Positions 16,636 to 25,715 of a stretch of DNA of 64,000 nt are shown here, piece after piece (the stretch's first letter is position 1; each line of letters begins with the position of its first letter). Both the position numbers and the translations under genes were made by a program. The stretch comes from Pseudosporangium ferrugineum (GTDB lineage: Bacteria > Actinomycetota > Actinomycetes > Mycobacteriales > Micromonosporaceae), in the NCBI RefSeq assembly GCF_003002065.1, contig NZ_PVZG01000001.1:372001-436000 (forward strand), in the 5' to 3' direction. The notes beneath the pieces were generated by a model. That model ran no database searches. It saw only the letters and a list, made by a program, of their open reading frames with translations, and was not told the DNA's origin.

Positions 16636-19449
16636 TCACTCGCGCGGACGTTCCGCCCGTGAGGGTGGCGTGCGGGTGTCGCCAAATTGTTGACAGGCCG
16701 CCGATCCCGCTCGGTCGCCGTGGGCCAGGTGGGTGCGGATGGCCGCCACGGTGGCCTCCTCGTCGTCGGCGCGATCGACACCGAGCTCGGTGAGCAGGCG
16801 CAGGACGGGGTCGGCGGCGCGGCCCTGCCACAGGTGGACGCGGCCGAGCCCGACCAGCGCCTCCAGCTCGCCCTGGCGGTGGCCGACGGCCCGCGCGACC
16901 CGCAGCGCCCGTTCGTAGTGGTCGGCGGCCTGCTCGTATCGGCCCTGCCGCCGGTGGGCATGGCCGAGACCGGTCAGCGCCCTCAGCTCGCCGGGGCCGT
17001 GACCCATGCCGCGGGCGATCCGCAGCGCCTGCCGGTGGTGGTCGGCGGCCCGGTCGTACCGGCCCTGCCGCAGGTGGATGCGGCCGAGGCCGACGAGCGC
17101 GTCCAGTTCGCCCTGGCGGTGGCCGACGGCCCGCGCGATCCGCAGCGCCCGCTCGTGGTGATCGGCGGCCGTCCCGTCGCGGCCCTGCTCCCGGTGCAGG
17201 TGGCCGAGCCCGGTCAGCGCCTTCAGCTCGCCGGGACCGTCGCCCAGGGCGCGGGCGATGTGCAGCGCCCGCTCGTGGTGGTCGATGGCCTCGTCGTGCC
17301 GGCCCTGCCAGCGGTGGATGGTGCCGAGGCGCAGGAGGGCGTCCAGCTCGCCCTCCTGATGGCCGGCGGTGCGGGCGGCGGCCAGCGCCAGACCATGAAG
17401 GATGCCGGCGTCGTGGTAGCGGCCCCGGGTGGCCAGATGCCGGTGCAGGATGCCCGACAGATTCCGGACGTAGCCGGGCCTGTCCCGGTCGACGGCGTGC
17501 CGGGCCGCGGCGAGGAGGTTGGCCAGCTCGGCGTCGAGCCAGGCCCGCGCCGCCTCCGGGGTGCCGAGGTCGGGGGCGGCCACGGGTGCACCCCGCGGCC
17601 GGTGCGTCCCCTCGTACGGGTAGGCGACGTCCATCGCGGCCGAGGCCGTGTGCTCGTAGTAGCGCAGCAACCGATCGAACGCCGCCCGCGCGTCGTCCGC
17701 CGCGGCGGTGTCCGCGGCATGGGCACGGGTGAGGTCGTGGAACCGGTAGCGGCCGGGAGTGGGTTCCTGCACCAGGTGGGCGTCGTGGAGCCGGTCGAGG
17801 AGCCGGTCGGCCCGCGGGACGGTGCCTGCGGCGAGGGCCGCGGCGCCGTACGCATCGAGGTCGGGGCCGGGGTGCACCCCCAGCGACCGGTACATCCACC
17901 GCAGTTCGGGGTCCAGGTCCTGGTAGGACACGTCGAGCGCGGCGGTGACGCTGCGCTGCCCAGCCTCCAGCTCGCGGAGCCGCTGCCGCCGGTCACGCAG
18001 CCGCCGCACGAGGTCGGGCAGGCGCCAGCTCGGGTGGGCGCCCAGCCGGGCCGCGGCGATCCGGACGGCCAGTGGCAGCCGGCCGCACAGCTCGACCAGC
18101 TCGGCCACCCGCTCGGCCGGCTCGCCGGCGAGCCGCTCCCCGTCGACGGCACGGGTGAACAGCTCCACGGCCTCCGGGAGCGAGAGGGTGTCCAGCGACA
18201 GCGTGCGCGCGTGGTCCAGCCCGGTCATCCGGCGCCTGCTCGTGACCAGCACCAGACACCCCGCGCTGCCGGGCAGCAGGGGTGCCACCTGTGCCTCGGT
18301 GGCGGCGTTGTCCAGCACGATCAGCATGCGCCGGCCGGCCAGCCGGGTGCGGTACAGCGCCGCGCGCCGGTCGAGGCCGGCCGGGATCTCGGTCCCGGGT
18401 ACGCCCAGGCCGCGCAACAGGTGGTCCAGCGCCTCCGCCGGTTCGGTCGGCTCCGTCTCCCGGGTGTAGCCGTGGAGGTCGAGAAACATCTGGCCGTCCG
18501 GGTAGCGGCCGGCGAGCCGGTGGGCGACCTGGACCGCCAGGGCGGTCTTGCCGATCCCGGCCATCCCGTCGATCGCGGTGATCACCACCGCGGACACGTC
18601 GGGCGATCGGTCGAGGGCGGCCAGCTCCCGGAGCCGGCCGGTGAAGTTCCGGGGTGCCGCCGGCAGTTGCCGCGGCACCGCCGGCGACCCCGGCGGGGCC
18701 AGGACCGGATCGGCCGCCAGCACCTGCCGATGGAGTCGCTGGATCTCCCCGCCGGGATCGGTGCCGAGTTCGTCGGCCAGCCGGCGCCGCAGAGCGGTGT
18801 AGTGGTGCAGGGCGTCCGCGGGACGGCCGGTCGCATACAGCGTACGCATATAGACCGCCGCCAGGGACTCCATCAGCGGATGCTCGCCGACCAGCTCGCC
18901 GAGCCGCGGCAGCGCCGCGGCGGGATCACCGCCGTCGAGCTCGGCACGGGCCCACTCCAGAACGGCGTCGAGCCGCTGCTGCGCCCACACGTGCCGGGTC
19001 CGTTCCACCCACTCACCGGCCAGCCCGGCCAACGGTTCGCCCCGCCACAGCTCGAGCGCCTCCCGCAGCAGGGCGGCGCGGCGGCCGGCGGGACAACCGG
19101 CCGCCCCGGCCCGCGCCACGAGACCCCGGAACCTTTCCAGATCAACGGCTTCCGGCCGTACGTCGAGCAGATACCCGTCGCCCCGGCGCACCACCGAGGC
19201 CGCCCCGCCACCGAAGGCCGAAGCCTGCTCCAGCACCCGGCGCAACCGCGCGACATGCGTCTGCAACAGCCGGCGCGCCCGCTGCGGAGGAGCATCACCC
19301 CACACCCGGTCCACCAGCGTCCCCACGGAAACGGCCCGGCCCGCCTCGGCCACCAGCACCGCGAACACCACCGCCTGCTGAGGCCTGCCGACCCCGAGGA
19401 CCCGACCGCCCGCAACCACCTCCACGGCGCCCAGCACGCGAAACTCCAC
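16636..19449 (-). CDS. AfsR/SARP-type regulator with NB-ARC ATPase and TPR repeats
   Basis: A 937-residue regulator. Residues 1-95 are an OmpR-like DNA-binding domain (VEFRVLGAVEV, TLVDRVWGDAPPQRARRLL). Residues 96-245 are the bacterial transcriptional activation domain (HPLMESLAAVYMRTLYATGR). An NB-ARC/STAND ATPase follows, with Walker A GMAGIGKTALAV, Walker B RMLIVLDNA and the GRLPLAVRIAAARL region. The C-terminus has about 4.5 TPR units of 40 residues each (GELDALVGLGRIHLRQGRYD). Proteins of this build activate secondary-metabolite or stress genes after nucleotide-dependent assembly. The GTG at 19449 is the natural start of the domain. It is 86 bases past the STAND-WD40 gene stop and 10 bases ahead of the secreted-protein gene, its likeliest target or partner. 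Confidence 0.88.
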   Translation of the reverse strand: MEFRVLGAVEVVAGGRVLGVGRPQQAVVFAVLVAEAGRAVSVGTLVDRVWGDAPPQRARRLLQTHVARLRRVLEQASAFGGGAASVVRRGDGYLLDVRPEAVDLERFRGLVARAGAAGCPAGRRAALLREALELWRGEPLAGLAGEWVERTRHVWAQQRLDAVLEWARAELDGGDPAAALPRLGELVGEHPLMESLAAVYMRTLYATGRPADALHHYTALRRRLADELGTDPGGEIQRLHRQVLAADPVLAPPGSPAVPRQLPAAPRNFTGRLRELAALDRSPDVSAVVITAIDGMAGIGKTALAVQVAHRLAGRYPDGQMFLDLHGYTRETEPTEPAEALDHLLRGLGVPGTEIPAGLDRRAALYRTRLAGRRMLIVLDNAATEAQVAPLLPGSAGCLVLVTSRRRMTGLDHARTLSLDTLSLPEAVELFTRAVDGERLAGEPAERVAELVELCGRLPLAVRIAAARLGAHPSWRLPDLVRRLRDRRQRLRELEAGQRSVTAALDVSYQDLDPELRWMYRSLGVHPGPDLDAYGAAALAAGTVPRADRLLDRLHDAHLVQEPTPGRYRFHDLTRAHAADTAAADDARAAFDRLLRYYEHTASAAMDVAYPYEGTHRPRGAPVAAPDLGTPEAARAWLDAELANLLAAARHAVDRDRPGYVRNLSGILHRHLATRGRYHDAGILHGLALAAARTAGHQEGELDALLRLGTIHRWQGRHDEAIDHHERALHIARALGDGPGELKALTGLGHLHREQGRDGTAADHHERALRIARAVGHRQGELDALVGLGRIHLRQGRYDRAADHHRQALRIARGMGHGPGELRALTGLGHAHRRQGRYEQAADHYERALRVARAVGHRQGELEALVGLGRVHLWQGRAADPVLRLLTELGVDRADDEEATVAAIRTHLAHGDRAGSAACQQFGDTRTPPSRAERPRE
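16840..17345 (-). repeat. 120-bp tandem repeats encoding TPR units
   Basis: About four and a half near-identical 120-base units encode successive 40-residue TPRs beginning GELxAL and containing QGRxxxAxDHxxxAL. The last unit is partial (GELEALVGLGRVHLWQGR). Boundaries are approximate. High similarity between copies suggests recent expansion or ongoing homogenisation. Confidence 0.75.
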
Positions 19450-19535
19450 GACACGACCCCAGCACCCAGTCCGACCCGTCGACCCTCCGTCCACAATGTA
19501 GTCGTTCGGCCCGCGACTGCGGACGGAGAGCGGAC

Positions 19536-22500
19536 CTAGTGCTCCCAGAAGCTCGGAAGTTCCTGGTGCCTCGCGTTCAGATTCAGAGCCAGGGAGCCCG
19601 CGGTGAGGCCGACGAACAGCAGGCCGGACACTTCCAGGCAGGCCAGCACCGGATAGTGCACCGGAATCGAGAGGATCGGAGAGCCACCGGCCGGATCCCA
19701 GAGGCGGATCGTCCGGTCCCTTCCGCCGGAGGCGAGCAGGGACCGGCCGCCGACAACGACCGGGCACAGCGCGCTCACCCCGTCCAGGTGGCCGGCCAGA
19801 ACGGCGGTACATGCTCCGTCCCGGGTGTCCCAGATTCGGATCGTACGGTCGTCGCCCGCGGAGGCGAGCCGCCGGCCACCGTCGACCACGACTTCGGTCA
19901 ACGCCCGCACCGCTCTGCTGTGCCCGTTGAGGCCCGCCAGGAAACGGCCCTCCGGACTCCACAAGAGCACGTTCTCGTCGCCGGCCGCGGCCAGCATCCG
20001 TCCGACGCCGTCCAGCTGCCGGATGGCATTGATCCGCTCGACGTTGCCGACCGGTCCGCCGAAGGTCAACCGGTCCGTCAGGCGATGCCGGTGGACGATC
20101 CGGCCATCGTCCGGCCGGCAGAACTTCACGGTGACGCGGCGGCCGCGGGCACCCGCGATTGCTACCAGGTCCTCGCCGTCCTCAGCGCGGAAGGCGCAGA
20201 CCGCCTGGATGTCCTCGAAGCGGCGGATCTCCTTGAGGATCTGCCTGCTGGCTACGGGATCCCAGGTCTGTATGACGCCGGAGTCGGACGCGACAACGAG
20301 AAAGTCGCGACCCTGAACCCGTACCTTGCACAGGCTGTTGACGGTTCCGAGACCGCCACCCATCAACCGGACCTCGGCACCGGTTTCGGCGGACTGCAGC
20401 CGGATGACACCGCTGGTGCCGTCCACGCCGGCCACCGTGTCGGTTCCCAGGTGTATCGCGCACGCCGCACTGGTGCGACCGCCACGACGGGTGGCCCCGA
20501 CCCTGCCCTCATCCGCGGTCAGATCCCACAGCCTGACCGTGCGATCCTTGCTACCGGTGGCGAGGTACTCGTGGTCGTCCAGGACGACAGTGCAGACGGT
20601 GTTGACCGCGTCCGTGTGACCGGCCAGGACCCGTAGGCAGCTACCTTCGCGCGGGTCCCACACCCGGACGTCGCCGTCGCTGGACACCGTTGCCAGTGCC
20701 GTCTGGCCGTCGATCGTGCAGGCGGAGATGCCGAGGATCGCCCTGCTGTGCCCGTTCGACGCTATCGACGGTCTCAGAGTGCCACGGTTGTGGATCAGGA
20801 TACTGGTGAAGTTGGTTGTGGCGATCGAGACCTGTCCACCTCCGGTCAGCGTGCAGGCAGCACGGACCCGGTCGACGTGGCCGGCGAACTGAGTGATGAC
20901 CTCCCAGCGGCGTGGATCCCATATCCGAGCGAGGAAGTCGTCCCCTGCCGTCAACACGGCAGCGCCGCGGGCGAAGACGGCCGTCGACACCGTGCGTACC
21001 GGGCCCCGGTGTGCCGGGATGACCCGGACCTGACCGGTGTGAACCTCCCAGACTCGGATCATGCCGTCGTCGCAGCCGGCGATCAGATGGGTACGCCGTC
21101 CGATGGTGACGGTGCACAGCGACCAGATGGCCGCGGTCGGCCCCTGGAACGTGCCCTCCAGGCGCCTGCTGGTGGCGTCGATGAAGTAGATCGTTCCGCT
21201 CCGTCCGGCGGCGGCGAGCAGGGTCCGGCCGCCCCCGGTCACAGGGCAGACCGCGAACAGCGAACCGACCTGTTTCTGGGTCCGCTGTTCGCCGGTCGCG
21301 ATCGGCACCGCCCAGTGCTGTCCGGTCGCCGGGTCCCAGAGCCGCACGTACGGGAAGTCGCCGACCGAGGCGACATGTGACCTGCGATCGACGGTCACGG
21401 CGCAGATCGCCCGCACGGCGCCGGTGTGGCTCTCCAGAATGCTGTGCTCGGCGCGGCTGGGCACCGCCGCCCACGCCGCACGGTACGGCGCCCCCGGCCA
21501 GGCCGCGAAGGTGTTCGGCTGCTGCTCCAGCGCGGAGGTCACGCCGAACAGGGCGGCCCGCTCGGCCGGTGGTGCGTTGAGGGCATGCGGGGTCAACCGC
21601 AACAGCCGGGCGCGGGTACGCCCCTCAGGTGTCAGCGCGTGCTCGGCGAGCTGCGTCAGGCGTGGGAGATCCGCGTGGAGCAGGAAGGCGTCGTCGGCGA
21701 GCAATTCGTCGATCATGCCGGCCTGGGCGGCATAGGCGGGAAGGGTACGCAGCAGATACGGGTCGGTTTGCGCCCAGCCGGCCTGCCGCCCGTAGCCGAT
21801 GAGGTGCCGGGCGAGCGCCAGCTCGTCGGCGCCACGACGGCCATGCGAGGTGCGACGCTTCACCAGCGAGTCGTTGAGTGCCTGGTGGAACAGCCGGTAC
21901 CGGGGCGTACCGGCGTCGCGGCTCGACTCGACCAGGAAGTTGGCCGCGGAGGAGCTGGCGAAAGCTACGAGCCCTTCACGACTGATACGCAAGTCGAGCG
22001 CTTCCAGCGCGACCCGCCAGAGGTCGACCGACATACCGGGCGGATGGGCATAGGCGAGAGGCGTCAGCAGGTCGGACGCCGGTACGCCGTCGACCGGGGG
22101 CAGCCGGCGGAGATATTCGGTGAGCGCCTGGTCGACGGTCGCGGTGAAGGAGAGCGAATCCGGGTCGATGGCCTCGTCGTCGTACATGCCATGGGAGCGG
22201 GCGATGAGACCCGCGATGAGAAAGTTCCGGTCCGCGAGGGCGGCGATCCGGTGCGCTACCGGGCCGGCGACCGCCCTGTCGGCGTACGGGTTGCCGGCCC
22301 GCTCGGCTCCCAGCAGAGCCAGTGTGGCCAGGACGTACGCCTCGAGGTCCACCTCGGCGAAGTACTGCTGCCGGTCCAGATCGATGAGGTGGGCACTCCT
22401 GCCGAACGCCCGCAGCAGGGAACCCTCGTCGTCGGCGCGCCGGCTACCGACGATGACCTGGGCGCCGAACGGTGCGCAGGTGCGAGCGATCGGCAGCAGC

Positions 22501-23675
22501 AGCGCGGAGACGATCAGCCGGGCCTGCGGCGGGCTGGCCGCCTCGTCGAGGGCGTCCACGATGAGGTTGAACCGGCCCCGGGTCCGCGACAACCGGTCCC
22601 GCAGCGAGGGCACCAGGTCGTTGACGGTCCTGGGCATCCGGACGGAAGCGGCACGGGCGATCTCGACGGCCACGTCCAGAGCGGTCTTCCCCTTCACGTG
22701 GACCGCGCAGGCCACTGAGCCGACAGGTGCCTGGACGTTGCGGTCGTCCGCGGGCAGCGCCGCGCGGACGGCAGCGTCGGCGGTCGTCACGATGCGGCCC
22801 AGCACGGCCGACTTGCCGACTCCCGGAGAGCCGGTGATCACCAGCGCCCTCGTGTCCGGCACCGCGCGCTGCAGCCAGTCGACGATCTCGGTCAGAGCGA
22901 CCGTACGACCACGGAACCTGTAGCCACCCTCGGTGTCGATGGACACGCCGCGCGCTCGGGGCCGCCAGTGCCGCACCGCCTCCAGGTCGGTGGTCAGCGA
23001 CCAGCCCCACGCTTCGAGGGCGGTGTCCCCCGCCGCGGCGATCGACCAGGCCGCCAACGCCTGCACGTTCTCGTCCGGCAACTCCCGGGCGATCTGGTGG
23101 AGCGTGATCGCCTCGGCGTCGCCGGCGTTCCGTCCACCCTGCTGGGCCTGCACGACGAGACCGACGACCGCGTTGAAGTCGCGAGACCATACGCCGGTGC
23201 CGCTGAATCCCGCCTTGACGACGTACCGCGACTGGGTGTCGAGGCGGACCCGCCCGTACGCGAGGGGAATGCCGACCTGCCCGTGCGCGTCCGCTCCGGA
23301 GCCGGACTCCCGGGGGAAACCGAAGGCCCACCACCGGTCCCCGACGAGATCCTGGGCGCGCGGTGACCTGAGGGGCGCCGGTGCTGCCTCCGGTGGCGCG
23401 TCGGCGGCCAGCTGCAACACCGCCACGTCGAGGTCCCGGTCACCGCGGACCTCCGCGACCTCCCCCCGCACCGTCCGCGGCACCCCTGCCTTGGGGAAAG
23501 CGACGGTCATGGCGCTCTGGCCCTCGACCACGTGCCAACAGGTGAGGACCCGTCGCCGATCGATCAGTACGCCGCATCCAAGGGGCGCACCAGCCGCACC
23601 GGCAAAGACCGTCACCGTCCAGGGGTCGTACCCGGGCCCGGCAGAATGTCGGCTGTCCGCCCGATCGATGACCAT
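19536..23675 (-). CDS. Trypsin-like protease - STAND NTPase - WD40 repeat protein
   Basis: A 1379-residue protein in three parts. Residues 1-225 are a trypsin-like protease with an intact triad: His48 in LTCWHVVEG, Asp83 in RDLDVAVLQL, Ser158 in AGFSGTGVW. Residues about 255-700 are a STAND-type NTPase with Walker A GSPGVGKS (282-289) and Walker B LIVDALDEA (371-379). From about 740 to the end I count 14 WD40-like units (RLWDP, RVWEV, RIWDP, RVWDP, RLWDL and similar), enough for two seven-bladed propellers. No signal peptide is seen, so it acts in the cytoplasm. In related conflict systems ligand binding by the propeller drives NTPase assembly and activates the protease (known for the class, not shown here). 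The ATG at 23675 lacks a ribosome site. It is divergent from the Trypco1 gene, 73 bases apart. Confidence 0.9.
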   Translation of the reverse strand: MVIDRADSRHSAGPGYDPWTVTVFAGAAGAPLGCGVLIDRRRVLTCWHVVEGQSAMTVAFPKAGVPRTVRGEVAEVRGDRDLDVAVLQLAADAPPEAAPAPLRSPRAQDLVGDRWWAFGFPRESGSGADAHGQVGIPLAYGRVRLDTQSRYVVKAGFSGTGVWSRDFNAVVGLVVQAQQGGRNAGDAEAITLHQIARELPDENVQALAAWSIAAAGDTALEAWGWSLTTDLEAVRHWRPRARGVSIDTEGGYRFRGRTVALTEIVDWLQRAVPDTRALVITGSPGVGKSAVLGRIVTTADAAVRAALPADDRNVQAPVGSVACAVHVKGKTALDVAVEIARAASVRMPRTVNDLVPSLRDRLSRTRGRFNLIVDALDEAASPPQARLIVSALLLPIARTCAPFGAQVIVGSRRADDEGSLLRAFGRSAHLIDLDRQQYFAEVDLEAYVLATLALLGAERAGNPYADRAVAGPVAHRIAALADRNFLIAGLIARSHGMYDDEAIDPDSLSFTATVDQALTEYLRRLPPVDGVPASDLLTPLAYAHPPGMSVDLWRVALEALDLRISREGLVAFASSSAANFLVESSRDAGTPRYRLFHQALNDSLVKRRTSHGRRGADELALARHLIGYGRQAGWAQTDPYLLRTLPAYAAQAGMIDELLADDAFLLHADLPRLTQLAEHALTPEGRTRARLLRLTPHALNAPPAERAALFGVTSALEQQPNTFAAWPGAPYRAAWAAVPSRAEHSILESHTGAVRAICAVTVDRRSHVASVGDFPYVRLWDPATGQHWAVPIATGEQRTQKQVGSLFAVCPVTGGGRTLLAAAGRSGTIYFIDATSRRLEGTFQGPTAAIWSLCTVTIGRRTHLIAGCDDGMIRVWEVHTGQVRVIPAHRGPVRTVSTAVFARGAAVLTAGDDFLARIWDPRRWEVITQFAGHVDRVRAACTLTGGGQVSIATTNFTSILIHNRGTLRPSIASNGHSRAILGISACTIDGQTALATVSSDGDVRVWDPREGSCLRVLAGHTDAVNTVCTVVLDDHEYLATGSKDRTVRLWDLTADEGRVGATRRGGRTSAACAIHLGTDTVAGVDGTSGVIRLQSAETGAEVRLMGGGLGTVNSLCKVRVQGRDFLVVASDSGVIQTWDPVASRQILKEIRRFEDIQAVCAFRAEDGEDLVAIAGARGRRVTVKFCRPDDGRIVHRHRLTDRLTFGGPVGNVERINAIRQLDGVGRMLAAAGDENVLLWSPEGRFLAGLNGHSRAVRALTEVVVDGGRRLASAGDDRTIRIWDTRDGACTAVLAGHLDGVSALCPVVVGGRSLLASGGRDRTIRLWDPAGGSPILSIPVHYPVLACLEVSGLLFVGLTAGSLALNLNARHQELPSFWEH

Positions 23676-23748
23676 GCGTAGATGTTTGCATCACGTCCTG
23701 CAACCGTCCAGACTGGCAATCCGTCCGAGTACCGTCCCGGGAGGTACC

Positions 23749-24066
23749 ATGTCCGACTCGCAGGTTGTCACCTACGCTCTCGACGACGAAGAGCCGGTGT
23801 CCATCGAGATCACGCCGGTCGAAGGAGTCATCCCGGTGGGCGTCGAGCAGGTGGCGGGACATGTCCGTCGAGCCGTCGAGCCGGCCATCGCGGCAGCCAG
23901 AGAGGTACTCGACCAGACGCGGGCAATGGCACCCGACACCGTCCAGGTGAAGTTCGGGGTCAAGGTCACCGGGACCGCGAACTGGCTGGTGGCCAAGGCA
24001 GCGACGGAGGGCAACTTCGAAATCACCCTCTCCTGGCGTCCCGGTCAGGCGCGCCAACCGGAATAG
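23749..24066 (+). CDS. Trypsin-co-occurring domain protein (Trypco1, CU044_2847-like)
   Basis: A 105-residue small protein. It has an N-terminal strand region (VTYALDDEEPVSIEITPV), a central helix (HVRRAVEPAIAAAREVLDQTRAMAPDTVQVKFGVKVTG) and a C-terminal strand (ATEGNFEITLSWRPG). This is the layout of the CU044_2847 family, found beside trypsin-like proteases in bacterial conflict systems. The ATG at 23749 follows GGGAGG. It is divergent from the trypsin-STAND-WD40 gene, sharing the 73-base gap, and is followed 23 bases later by a membrane-anchored protein. It is most likely a regulator or substrate of the protease (inference from family context). Confidence 0.8.
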   Translation: MSDSQVVTYALDDEEPVSIEITPVEGVIPVGVEQVAGHVRRAVEPAIAAAREVLDQTRAMAPDTVQVKFGVKVTGTANWLVAKAATEGNFEITLSWRPGQARQPE

Positions 24067-24089
24067 GGCACTGTCGGGATGGAGCTGGC

Positions 24090-24650
24090 ATGAACGTCTT
24101 GGCTACCCTGAGCCCGTTGGTCGCCCTGGTCGGGGTTTGGGTCGGTGGGCGGCTCGCGCTGCGGACGCAGCGGGCGTCCTGGGACCGGGCCGATCAGCAG
24201 CACTGGCGCGACACCCGCCAGGCGGCGTACACGGAGTTTCTCGGATCTCTGCGGGACTATCGGTCCTACATCGGAAGAACCACCACCAGGATCGGTGTAC
24301 GGAAGCACGCGGACGGCCGACGGTTGATGCCGGAGTTCGAGCCGTCAGGATCGGAGCACATGCAGCGGTTGGACGCGGCGTTCGCGCAGTTGCAGCTGGT
24401 GTCGCCCGATCAGGCCACAGTCGAAGCTGCGCGCTTCGCTGCCCGGGTCAGCCGGAGGACCGCCGTCGCAAAGGGCCTGAACGACACGGCGGCTATCCCC
24501 TATGAATTTGATGTCCAGTTCTGGGATGCGCAACTGGCCTTCGTGAATGCGGTCAGGTCGGAGTTCGGCCTGCCTCCGGTTTCCAATGACGGCCATCACG
24601 ACACCCAGGAGATCGACCGGGTCATGCTGGCCAGATTCGACAAGGCCTGA
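24090..24650 (+). CDS. Membrane-anchored hypothetical protein
   Basis: A 186-residue protein of unknown function. One N-terminal transmembrane segment (LATLSPLVALVGVWVGGRLAL, residues 4-24) is followed by a charged helical region (QRASWDRADQQHWRDTRQAAYTEFL) and a cytoplasmic helical domain to the end. This layout is common in small actinobacterial proteins that anchor next to phage-defence or conflict genes, but no family name can be given. The start at 24090 follows GGAG. It lies 23 bases after the Trypco1 gene in the same direction and is probably co-transcribed with it. It converges on the DUF5995 gene with an 18-base gap. Confidence 0.7.
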   Translation: MNVLATLSPLVALVGVWVGGRLALRTQRASWDRADQQHWRDTRQAAYTEFLGSLRDYRSYIGRTTTRIGVRKHADGRRLMPEFEPSGSEHMQRLDAAFAQLQLVSPDQATVEAARFAARVSRRTAVAKGLNDTAAIPYEFDVQFWDAQLAFVNAVRSEFGLPPVSNDGHHDTQEIDRVMLARFDKA

Positions 24651-24668
24651 ACGCGTACGGCCGTGTGG

Positions 24669-25607
24669 TCAGTGCCGCGCGCGGCCGAAGAGGCGGCGGA
24701 GGCTGGAGCGGGTGGTGTCGCGGCCTGCGCGCAGCACCGCGCCCGTGCGGTTGACCACGCCGTCGCCGGTGATGAGGAGTTCGCCGACGTACGCGGAGGC
24801 GCGGTCCATCACCAGTTTGGCCCGGGCCAGGTCGTCCTCGTCGTCACGCAGTTCCCACAGGCGTTGCGCCTGTTCCCAGGCGTGGGCGCGGGTTGCCGCG
24901 ACCAGGACGCGCTGGCTCCAGTCGTCGAGGTCGCCGAGGAGGCCGTCGATGCGCAGCTGGAAGCGGGTGGAGTAGCGGCGGCGCAGGCGGGGGATCTCCT
25001 GGTAGAAGATCTTGTTGACCAGCAGGTAGTCCGGGTGGACCACCTCGTCGCGGGGCGCTCCCAGCTGCTCCCAGGTGGAGGTCAGGGCCAGCGCGAGGTC
25101 GTGATTGATGTGGGCGTTGACGCCGAGCATGGCCGCCGCGAGCTTGCTCACCCCGGGGTCCTGGGCGCGGCGGAAGAGGATCTCCCAGGCGTCCGGTGTG
25201 GAGCGGTCCTCGTCGCCCCAGAGGCGCAGCGCCTCGAAGTAGCGCTTGGCGAACTCGATGTCGAGCAGTTCGAGGAACGACGGGTCGCGCACCTCGGTGC
25301 CGCGCAGCGACTGGGCGACCCGGTCGGTGATGGTGAAGTAGAGCGAGTTGAACGACGCGACGCGGTTGGCGGCCGGCGGCGGCAGCAGGTTGAGGATCTC
25401 CTGGGCGCGGGTGAGCATGCGCAGCACGTCCCCGATGGTGTCCGGGCAGTCCGCGCAGAGCTCGGCCATCTCGCGCGACGCCGGTTCCCAGCCGCGTCCC
25501 CGCGGAATCAGGCCCGGCTCGTCGCGGGCGATCCGCAGTCGTTCGGTGCGGAGCAGGTCGGCACTGCTCTGCACTCCACCCCGGTCGAAGCCGACAGTCG
25601 TCGTCAT
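24669..25607 (-). CDS. DUF5995 family protein
   Basis: A 312-residue cytoplasmic helical protein. It matches DUF5995 by the conserved core GVNAHINHDLALAL (about residue 160) and RFLELLDIEFAKRYFEALRLW-like surroundings. The repeated histidines and acidic residues (His165, His168) could bind a metal, but no reaction is known. The ATG at 25607 follows a GGGG-rich site. No partner gene is obvious: it is 108 bases upstream of the kinase operon end and converges on the membrane-anchored protein. Function unknown. Confidence 0.75.
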   Translation of the reverse strand: MTTTVGFDRGGVQSSADLLRTERLRIARDEPGLIPRGRGWEPASREMAELCADCPDTIGDVLRMLTRAQEILNLLPPPAANRVASFNSLYFTITDRVAQSLRGTEVRDPSFLELLDIEFAKRYFEALRLWGDEDRSTPDAWEILFRRAQDPGVSKLAAAMLGVNAHINHDLALALTSTWEQLGAPRDEVVHPDYLLVNKIFYQEIPRLRRRYSTRFQLRIDGLLGDLDDWSQRVLVAATRAHAWEQAQRLWELRDDEDDLARAKLVMDRASAYVGELLITGDGVVNRTGAVLRAGRDTTRSSLRRLFGRARH

Positions 25608-25715
25608 CGCGTGGCCCCCCAGCCCCGAAGCTTTTCCGTCGGTCGTTCACACTGCTCACCCCGGCCGGGGTTGACCAGGCTCCCGGCGGCTACCCGACAG
25701 TAGAGGGCGTACGGG

